From HRBIN12 sp035762085 (GTDB lineage: Bacteria; Actinomycetota; UBA4738; HRBIN12): DNA of 64,000 bases. Shown here in pieces: positions 6,404 through 13,129 of the stretch. Within the stretch, counting starts at the first letter, position 1; each line of letters opens with the position of its first letter. Under the pieces are notes generated by a model that was not told the DNA's origin, made no database searches, and worked only from the letters and a program-made list of their open reading frames with translations. The DNA is taken from the NCBI GenBank assembly GCA_035762085.1, contig DASTPT010000032.1, positions 1 through 64,000 on the forward strand, given 5' to 3'. Both the position numbers and the translations under genes were made by a program.

Positions 6404-9400
6404 GTGGTCCGAGTGGCGTCCGAGGCGCAGGTACCCGCCGGCTCCTCCTCGCCACGCCCGTACGTCCCCCGGCTGCTGCTCCAGCGGCTGACGTCGGCTC
6501 CGCACGAGCGGGCATGGAGCGTCGATGGAACGGTGGTGTTCGTCGACATCTCCGGGTTCACGAAGCTCTCCGAACGGCTCTCGGCGCACGGGCGCGAGGG
6601 TGCCGAGCAGGTGACGGACGCGATCGACGGCTGCTTCAGCGCCCTGCTCGCGGTCGCATACGCGAACGGAGGCGGTCTGATCAAGTTCGGCGGCGACGCG
6701 CTGCTGCTGCTGTTCGACGGTCCGGGCCATGTGGAGCGCGCCGCGCGCTCCGCGGTCTGGATGCGGCGCATGCTCCGGGACGTCGGTCGGGTCGAGCTGC
6801 CCGGCGTGAAGCTCCAGCTCCGGATGTCCGTGGGGATGCACACGGGTCGCTTCGATATGTTCCTCGTCGGGGACTCGCATCGGGAGCTCCTCGTGACCGG
6901 CCCCGCGTGGACCCGCACGGTCGAGATGGAGCACGAGGCCGAAGCCGGCGAGATCCTCGTGAGCCCCGAGACGGCGGCGATGCTCCCGGCCCGGAGCATC
7001 GGGCGCGACAAGGGTCCCGGGCGGCTCCTCGTCCGCGAGCCCCGCGACGTCCCGCCGCCCGGCGACATCGCCGTGGACGAGCACGTCCCGGAGGAGACGG
7101 CGCGCTGCCTGTCGGTCGCGGTTCGCGAGCACGTGCTGGCGGGCGGCGGCGCCCCCGAGCACCGGCCGGTCACGGTCGCGTTCCTCCACTTCGACGGGAC
7201 GGATGAGATGCTCCGCGCCGAGGGTACCGAGGTCACGGCGCTCGCCCTCCAGGACCTCGTCGAGACCGTGCAGGCCGCCGTCGACCACTACGGTGTGTGC
7301 TTCCTCGGATCCGATGTCGACGCCAACGGCGGCAAGATCATCCTCACGGCCGGCGCGCCGAGCGTGACCGGGAACGACGAGGAGCGGATGCTGCTCGCAC
7401 TGCGGAGCATCGTCGAGGCCGTGATCCGCATCCCGGTGCGGATCGGCGTGAACCGGGGCGCGGTGTTCGCGGGCGACATCGGCCCCTCGTACCGCCGCAC
7501 GTACACGGTGATGGGCGATGCGGTGAACCTGGCCGCGCGCCTGATGGCCAGGGCGGAGCCGGGACGGATCTACGCGACCGCGGACCTGTTGGACCCCTCG
7601 GCCACGCGGTTCGCCGTCACCGAGCTCGAGCCGTTCAGCGTGAAGGGCAAGGCCAGGCCCGTGCAGGCATGGGAGGTCGGCGAGGCGATCGGCTCTCGTG
7701 GGCGGGAGGCAGGGCCTGGGCGCTTCGCGCTCCTCGGCCGCGAGCGCGAGGTCGCCGCGCTCGAGGAGGCGCTGGCCTCGGCGCGAGGGTGCCGCGGACG
7801 GCTGGTCGAGATCTCGGGCGAGGCGGGGATCGGGAAGACGCGGCTGCTCGAGGAGCTGCGGGAGCGGGCCTCGGACATCCGGGTGCTGCGCGCGACCTGC
7901 GAGGCCTACACGAGCTCCACCCCGTACGTCGCCTGGCGCGAGCTCCTGCGCGAGGCGTTCGACCTGTCGTGGGAGGACCCGCCCGAGGTCGTCCTGCGGC
8001 GCCTCGGCGATCTCGTCGAGCGCGAGCGGCCCGACCTGCTGCCGTGGCTGCCGCTGCTCGCCCTCGTCTTCGACGTGGAGGCGCCGACCACGCCCGAGGT
8101 CGAAGAGCTCGCCCCCGAGTTCCGTCGCACGAAGCTGCACGAGGTCGTCCTGCGTTTCCTGCGGGCCACGATCCTGGACGCCACCCTCGTCGAGGTCGAG
8201 GACGTTCATCTGATGGACGAGGCGTCGGCCGATCTGTTCAGGGCGGTCGCGGACGAGCTCGGGACGATGCCGTGGCTCGTCGTCTTCACGCGCCGCCCGG
8301 GACCGGACGGCCTCGTCGCTCCCGACCATCCATGGCTGATCCGTATCGAGCCTCGGCCGCTCGACCGCGCGGCGACGGTCGCGCTGGCCGAGGCCGCGAC
8401 CGAGCACGCCCCGCTCCCGGCGCACGTCGTCCGGCTGGTCGCGGAGCGTTCGGCCGGGAACCCCGAGCTGCTCCTCGACTTGGTCCAGGCCGCGCAGACC
8501 TCGGACGTCGCGGACCTCCCCGACTCGGTCGAGGCCGCGGCGCTCGCGGTCGTGGACCGCCTCGCACCCGAGGACCGTGCGCTCGTGCGGCGCGCGGCGG
8601 TCCTGGGCCTGAGCTTCCATCCGCGGTTCGTCGAGGACCTGCTGGAGGAGGGTGAGACGCCGCCCGACGCCGGTCGTTGGGCTCGGCTGTCGGAGCTGTT
8701 CGAGGACGAGGACGAGGGATACGTGCGGTTCCGCCGCGCCGTGGTTCGCGACGCCGCATATGCCGGGCTGCCGTTCCGGACCCGACGGCGGCTGCACGGC
8801 CTGGTCGGTACCCGGATGGAACGCGAGCTCGGGACCCAGGCGGACGAGTCGGGCGGGATCCTGTCGCTGCACTTCGTGATCGCCGAGGAGTTCGAGAAGG
8901 GCTGGCGCTACGCGCTGCTCGCCGCCGAGCACGCCGAGCAGATCTACGCGAACGTGGAGGCGGCGCGGTTCTACGAGCGGGCGATCGAGGCGGGGCGTCG
9001 CGCCGGCCGTGACGGGGCCGAGCTCCTGCGGGTGTGGGAGGCGCTCGGCGACGTGCGCCACCGAGCAGGGCTCCACGCGGCCGCGGGTCGGGCCTATGCC
9101 GAGGCGCGTCGGCTATGCGCGTCCCAGCCGATCCCGAGCGCCCGCCTCCTGTACAAGCGGGCGCTGATCGAGGAGAGCATGGGGAAGCTCCCGCAGGCGC
9201 TGCGGTGGCTCACCCGCGCCAGGCGAACCGTCCAGGAGGTCGTCGGCGAGGAGGCGCTCCGCGAGCGTGCCCATGCCGACGCCCGGTACGCGGCAGTCCT
9301 GCAGGCCGAGGGACGCAACCGGGCGGCGATCCGGGTGGCGCTGCGTGCCCGGGCCGAGGCGGAGGAGGCGGGGTTCCACGGGACCGTCGGCGACGCCGAG

Positions 9401-10318
9401 AACATCCTCGGCGTGGCGAAGGTCGTCCTGGGGGAGCCCGGCTACGAGGACCATTGGAGGCGAGCGCTGGGGCTGTTCGAGGGCATCGGCGACCTCCCCA
9501 AACAGGCGATGGTGCTCGCGAACCTGGGCGCCGGCGCGTACCTCGAGGGCCGCTGGTCGGACGCGCTCGAGCTGAACGAGCGCGCTCGGGAGCTCCGGCG
9601 GCGGACCGGCGATCCGACGAACGTCGCGCTCGCGGACCTCAACATCGGCGAGATCCTGCTCGACCAGGGGCGGTACGAGGCGGCCGAGACGCTCCTACGC
9701 GATGCCGGGCGGGTCTGGCGGGCGTCCGAGGACCACTTCAACCTGGGGATCTGCCTCGGGTACCTGGGCCGCCTGGAGGTCCGGACCGGCCGGTTCGAGG
9801 CCGCGATGCGCCGGTTCGAGGACGCCCGCGCGGAGTTCGCCTACGTGGGCGCGCAGGGGGACACGCTGGAGGCGGACGCTCGCATCGCCGAGGCCCTGCT
9901 GTTCATGGACGACGCGCCCGGGGCCCTCGCGATGGCCGACCACGTTCGCGAGGAGCTCCGCGCCGGTGTCGGGCCGGGCATGCTCACGCCGCTCGTCGAG
10001 CGCGTGCGCGGCTACGCGCTGATCCAACTGGGTGATCTGGCGGGCGCCCGCGAGGCGCTCGAGGCCAGCCTGCGCGCGGGGCGCGAGCGCGGCGCCGAGC
10101 ACGAGGTCGCCTTCACGCTCCAGGCGCTCCTCCGACACGCCCGCGTGGCAAGCTCGGCGCCCGGGGACGGCTGGCGAACCGAGAGCGGCGTGCTGCTCGA
10201 GCGCCTGGGCATCGTCGCCGTCCCGGCGGTCCCGCTGCCGCCGCCGGGCTCGGGCACGGCGGAGGGCGGTCCCGAGGTGGGACCGCCCTCCGTGGAACGT
10301 CCGGTCAGCGCCGGCTGA
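6404..10318 (+). CDS. Adenylate cyclase with tandem cyclase domains, AAA-type ATPase and TPR region (soluble adenylyl cyclase-like)
   Basis: 1304 residues. Order: class III cyclase domain C1 (about 40-215), cyclase domain C2 (about 255-430), P-loop NTPase with Walker A GEAGIGKTR at about 470, then a long helical region with TPR-like repeats (about 820-1290). No membrane segment. C1 keeps both metal aspartates (D48 in FVDISGF, D98 in IKFGGDALLL) and an adenine-selecting Lys (K94), but lacks the catalytic Asn/Arg. C2 has lost both aspartates (FLHFDG; GGKIIL) but keeps Thr368, Asn375 and Arg379 in TVMGDAVNLAAR. The two domains therefore look like complementary halves of one composite site, the arrangement known in mammalian soluble adenylyl cyclase. 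Product is most likely cAMP. The last 14 bp overlap tail-to-tail with the convergent secreted-protein gene. Confidence 0.9.
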   Translation: MVRVASEAQVPAGSSSPRPYVPRLLLQRLTSAPHERAWSVDGTVVFVDISGFTKLSERLSAHGREGAEQVTDAIDGCFSALLAVAYANGGGLIKFGGDALLLLFDGPGHVERAARSAVWMRRMLRDVGRVELPGVKLQLRMSVGMHTGRFDMFLVGDSHRELLVTGPAWTRTVEMEHEAEAGEILVSPETAAMLPARSIGRDKGPGRLLVREPRDVPPPGDIAVDEHVPEETARCLSVAVREHVLAGGGAPEHRPVTVAFLHFDGTDEMLRAEGTEVTALALQDLVETVQAAVDHYGVCFLGSDVDANGGKIILTAGAPSVTGNDEERMLLALRSIVEAVIRIPVRIGVNRGAVFAGDIGPSYRRTYTVMGDAVNLAARLMARAEPGRIYATADLLDPSATRFAVTELEPFSVKGKARPVQAWEVGEAIGSRGREAGPGRFALLGREREVAALEEALASARGCRGRLVEISGEAGIGKTRLLEELRERASDIRVLRATCEAYTSSTPYVAWRELLREAFDLSWEDPPEVVLRRLGDLVERERPDLLPWLPLLALVFDVEAPTTPEVEELAPEFRRTKLHEVVLRFLRATILDATLVEVEDVHLMDEASADLFRAVADELGTMPWLVVFTRRPGPDGLVAPDHPWLIRIEPRPLDRAATVALAEAATEHAPLPAHVVRLVAERSAGNPELLLDLVQAAQTSDVADLPDSVEAAALAVVDRLAPEDRALVRRAAVLGLSFHPRFVEDLLEEGETPPDAGRWARLSELFEDEDEGYVRFRRAVVRDAAYAGLPFRTRRRLHGLVGTRMERELGTQADESGGILSLHFVIAEEFEKGWRYALLAAEHAEQIYANVEAARFYERAIEAGRRAGRDGAELLRVWEALGDVRHRAGLHAAAGRAYAEARRLCASQPIPSARLLYKRALIEESMGKLPQALRWLTRARRTVQEVVGEEALRERAHADARYAAVLQAEGRNRAAIRVALRARAEAEEAGFHGTVGDAENILGVAKVVLGEPGYEDHWRRALGLFEGIGDLPKQAMVLANLGAGAYLEGRWSDALELNERARELRRRTGDPTNVALADLNIGEILLDQGRYEAAETLLRDAGRVWRASEDHFNLGICLGYLGRLEVRTGRFEAAMRRFEDARAEFAYVGAQGDTLEADARIAEALLFMDDAPGALAMADHVREELRAGVGPGMLTPLVERVRGYALIQLGDLAGAREALEASLRAGRERGAEHEVAFTLQALLRHARVASSAPGDGWRTESGVLLERLGIVAVPAVPLPPPGSGTAEGGPEVGPPSVERPVSAG
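10261..10291. terminator. Perfect 13-bp stem-loop inside the end of the cyclase gene
   Basis: GGAGGGCGGTCCC, 5-nt loop, then its exact complement. It lies in the last 20 codons of the cyclase on the plus strand and 14 bp beyond the stop of the convergent minus-strand gene, so it is most naturally the terminator of that minus-strand gene. There is no T-run. Confidence 0.5.
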
Positions 10319-11519
10319 ACGCCGGGTCGAACTTGCCGTAGAAGTGGTCCGTGACCTGCATCTCGTTGTTCGGCGCCGTCTCCGTGCCGAACAGGACGGA
10401 CTCCTGCGCCGTGAGGCACCACGGGAACGTGCTCGAGAGCGCCGGGCCCGGGTTGCACCACTCGACCTCGGTCGGCGAGCCGCCGGGCAGCGTGATGAGC
10501 GTCGCCGGGACCGGCGTTTCTGCCGGCTCGGGCGCCCAGATGATGTCCACGGTGAACTCCGCCTCTTGCGCGTCGACGATCGACTCGTCCTTCGCGAGGA
10601 ACACGTCCTGAGCCGTCCCGTTGCGTGAGAAGGTCACGTTGAAGGGGACGTCGACCGTGCACTCGCCGACGTTCAGGCGGGTGATCGTGAACGTGATGCC
10701 GCTGCCACTGTCGGTGATCGTCTCGGCGCAGTCGAGCTGGTCCCCGTAGTAGGTCGAGATCTCGAACAGCGAGTCGAGCGTGTCGGGGAGGAGCGGGTCC
10801 TCGGCGGCGGGCGTGCCGTCGGCGCCGCCCTCGAGCGAGAACGAGCCGACCCGGTCCACCGGGCTGAGCACCATCGTGTCGAACGGCTCGGGCGTCGGCG
10901 TCTGGGGGTCGACGTCCGTCACGATCACCTCACGGGCGTTGTCCCTCGCGCCCGCGTCCGGACCGTTGTCCGAGAAGTTCGCATCGCTCAGCACGACGCG
11001 GCCCACGGGCTGCCCGGCGCGGAACAGGTCGGCCTGCACGGCGACGTTGAACTTGCCCTCGATGTCGAGCTGCGCCTCGGTGATGACCTTGCCCGCGAGG
11101 TTGCCGGCCAGCGAGAGGGTGAGCGACTGGTCCGAGTCGACGCGGCCGCACGACGTCCCCTTGCCCTCGCTGTACTTCGAGCCGATCCCATACGGGGCGA
11201 ATCCGACCTCGGCCGCAGCGCCGCCCGAGGTGCCGGTGATGCCACCCTTCGCGGACAGCGAGACGAGCGGAGGGTTGGCTCCGAGCGAAACGACGCACTT
11301 GCCACTGACGGAGATGCTCTGGACGTCGTCGCCGTAGATGAACTCGTTTCCATCGGCGCCGAGGTGCAACTGCAGGAAGCCCTCGGTGACCGTGACCGGC
11401 GGGTCGTTGTCGGGGGCGGCAACCGCGCCGCCTCCGGGGAACGTCGCCAGTCCAGCTACCACGGCGGCCGTGACCGCCATGCCCGTCCATCGGCGACGCC
11501 ATGCATGGGTGCGCGACAT
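10305..11519 (-). CDS. Secreted protein of unknown family
   Basis: 404 residues. A Sec-type signal peptide is clear: basic start MSRTHAWRRRW, hydrophobic MAVTAAVVAGLATFPGGGAVA, cleavage near AAP. The mature protein is Gly/Ser/Thr-rich, predicted mostly beta-strand, with seven or eight scattered Cys that could form disulfides and a C-terminal WCNPGPALSSTFPWCLTAQE segment with a Cys pair. It has the look of an exported beta-sandwich or calycin-like protein; I do not recognise the family. Shine-Dalgarno GGGAGG lies 6 nt before the ATG, and TAGGCT about 75 nt upstream is a possible -10. Its stop lies inside the 3' end of the cyclase gene. Confidence 0.8.
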   Translation of the reverse strand: MSRTHAWRRRWTGMAVTAAVVAGLATFPGGGAVAAPDNDPPVTVTEGFLQLHLGADGNEFIYGDDVQSISVSGKCVVSLGANPPLVSLSAKGGITGTSGGAAAEVGFAPYGIGSKYSEGKGTSCGRVDSDQSLTLSLAGNLAGKVITEAQLDIEGKFNVAVQADLFRAGQPVGRVVLSDANFSDNGPDAGARDNAREVIVTDVDPQTPTPEPFDTMVLSPVDRVGSFSLEGGADGTPAAEDPLLPDTLDSLFEISTYYGDQLDCAETITDSGSGITFTITRLNVGECTVDVPFNVTFSRNGTAQDVFLAKDESIVDAQEAEFTVDIIWAPEPAETPVPATLITLPGGSPTEVEWCNPGPALSSTFPWCLTAQESVLFGTETAPNNEMQVTDHFYGKFDPAFSRR

Positions 11520-11684
11520 GGGATCCTCCCTCTCCTCCCGGGTTCGTCGCGCCGATCGGCGCCTTGCCCACCCGGCTCTCGAACTAGGTCGAGCAGCCTA
11601 CCGCACTATCGCACGTTATGGCTATCCCAGATGGGGGACGCCCGGTGATGCGCAGGCTCGGTCTTCGGGACGCCGCCGGCCGGC

Positions 11685-13013
11685 TCAGAGGATCGGCAGG
11701 TACCGCTCGAGCTCGTAGGGGGTCACGTACGCCTTGTACGCGTCCCACTCCTCGCGCTTGTTCCGGAGCAGGAACTCGAGGACGTGCTCCCCGAGCACGT
11801 CCCGCAGGATCTTCGACTCGGCGGCGAGCTCGATCGCCTCGTAGAGGTCCTCGGGCAGCGAGCGGATCCCGGCGGCCCGGCGCTCGTCCTCTCCCATCTC
11901 GTAGATGTTGTTCGAGGCCTGCGGCGGCAGCTCGTGATCGTTCTCGATCCCGGACAGCCCCGCCGCGAGCATCGTCGCGAAGGCGAGGTACGGGTTGCAT
12001 GCGGGGTCGGGGGAGCGGTACTCGATGCGCGTGGCGCCCTCCTTGCCCGGCTTGTACATCGGTACGCGAACGAGCGCCGAGCGGTTCCGGCTGGCCCAGC
12101 ACACGTACACCGGCGCCTCGTACCCCGGGACGAGCCGCTTGTACGAGTTCACCCACTGGTTCGTGACGAGGGTGATCTCGGGCGCGTGGCGCAGGATCCC
12201 CGCGATGTACGACCTCGCCGTCTTCGAGAGGTGGTGCTCGTCGCTCGGGTCGAAGAACGCGTTGCGGTCGCCGGTGAACAGCGACTGGTGCGTGTGCATG
12301 CCGCTGCCGTTCACGCCCTGCTTCGGCTTCGGCATGAACGTCGCGTAGATCCCGAACTCCTGCGCGACCTCCTTCACCGTGAGGCGATAGGTCATCACGT
12401 TGTCGGCCATCGTCAGGGCGTCCGTGTAGCGCAGGTCGATCTCGTGCTGGCTCGGCGCGACCTCGTGGTGCACGTACTCGACGGGGATGCCCATCGACTC
12501 GAGGTACGTGACCGTGCGTTTGCGCCAGTCGGTCGCCACGTCGAGCGGCGTCTCGTCGAAGTAGCTGCTCTGGTCGAGGAAGTTCGGGTCCTCGAGGCTC
12601 TTGAAGTAGAAGTACTCGAGCTCCGGACCGACGTAGAACGTGAACCCCATCTCGGCGGCGCGCTGCAGCTGCCGCTTCAGCACGTACCGGGGGTCGCCCT
12701 CGAACGGCGTGCCGTCGGGGTTCAGGATGTCGCAGAACATCCGCGCGACCTGCGCCTCGGTCCTCCACGGGATCAGCTGGAACGTGCTCGGATCGGGCAC
12801 GGCCACCATGTCGGACTCCTCGATCCGGCTGAACCCGTCGATCGACGAGCCGTCGAAGCCCATCCCCTCGGCGAACGCGCCCTCGAGCTCCTGCGAGGTG
12901 ATCGTGAACGCCTTGAGGAACCCGAGGACGTCCGTGAACCACAGGCGGACGAAGCGGATCCCCCGCTCCTCGATCGTGCGCAGGACGTACTCGGCCTCCG
13001 CGGACAGAGCCAT
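11685..13013 (-). CDS. glnA: Glutamine synthetase, type I alpha-like (GlnA2-type)
   Basis: 442 residues, the short form of type I glutamine synthetase. N-terminal beta-grasp with MGFDGSSIDGFSRIEESDM; catalytic domain with GPELEYFYF (metal Glu), HHEVAPSQHEID, the glutamate-binding NGSGMHTHQSLF and NRSALVRVP, and EYRSPDPACNPYLA. In place of the adenylylation motif NLYDLPPE it has NIYEMGEDERRAAGIRSLP, as in the alpha class that is not regulated by GlnE. It lies divergent from glnE with 116 bp between, mirroring the mycobacterial glnA2-glnE-glnA1 order. Shine-Dalgarno GAAGGAG lies 9 nt before the ATG. A GlnR-type half-site pair stands upstream of its -10. Confidence 0.93.
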   Translation of the reverse strand: MALSAEAEYVLRTIEERGIRFVRLWFTDVLGFLKAFTITSQELEGAFAEGMGFDGSSIDGFSRIEESDMVAVPDPSTFQLIPWRTEAQVARMFCDILNPDGTPFEGDPRYVLKRQLQRAAEMGFTFYVGPELEYFYFKSLEDPNFLDQSSYFDETPLDVATDWRKRTVTYLESMGIPVEYVHHEVAPSQHEIDLRYTDALTMADNVMTYRLTVKEVAQEFGIYATFMPKPKQGVNGSGMHTHQSLFTGDRNAFFDPSDEHHLSKTARSYIAGILRHAPEITLVTNQWVNSYKRLVPGYEAPVYVCWASRNRSALVRVPMYKPGKEGATRIEYRSPDPACNPYLAFATMLAAGLSGIENDHELPPQASNNIYEMGEDERRAAGIRSLPEDLYEAIELAAESKILRDVLGEHVLEFLLRNKREEWDAYKAYVTPYELERYLPIL

Positions 13014-13043
13014 GGTCGTCGCTCCTTCGTCGGGCTCGAGCGG

Positions 13044-13086
13044 AGCGTACCGGAGCCGGCCCTCGGGTTCGTTACGGGCGCGTGAA
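13044..13086 (-). promoter_or_regulatory. glnA2-type promoter with candidate GlnR box
   Basis: On the minus strand: TTCAC (13086-13082), 6 nt, GTAAC (13075-13071), 21 nt, then -10 TACGCT (13049-13044). This fits the GlnR a/b half-site pattern gTnAc-n6-GaAAc at the -35 region. Spacing to the -10 is identical to that at the other glnA promoter. Confidence 0.6.
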
Positions 13087-13112
13087 CTCTCGGCCGCGCC
13101 ACGAGCCGCGTC

Positions 13113-13118
13113 TACGAT
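13113..13118 (+). promoter_or_regulatory. -10 element TACGAT upstream of glnE
   Basis: TACGAT; a start 6-7 nt downstream falls at 13125-13126, five nt before the first in-frame GTG of glnE. The candidate GlnR box lies about 27 bp further upstream and could act on both divergent promoters. Confidence 0.45.
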
Positions 13119-13129
13119 GCGCGGATGGG

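Noticed and set aside
5831..9076. Long minus-strand reading frame of about 1080 codons
   Set aside because: Only the last 156 codons look like a protein; the rest is the antisense of the adenylate cyclase, open because of high GC and codon-position bias.
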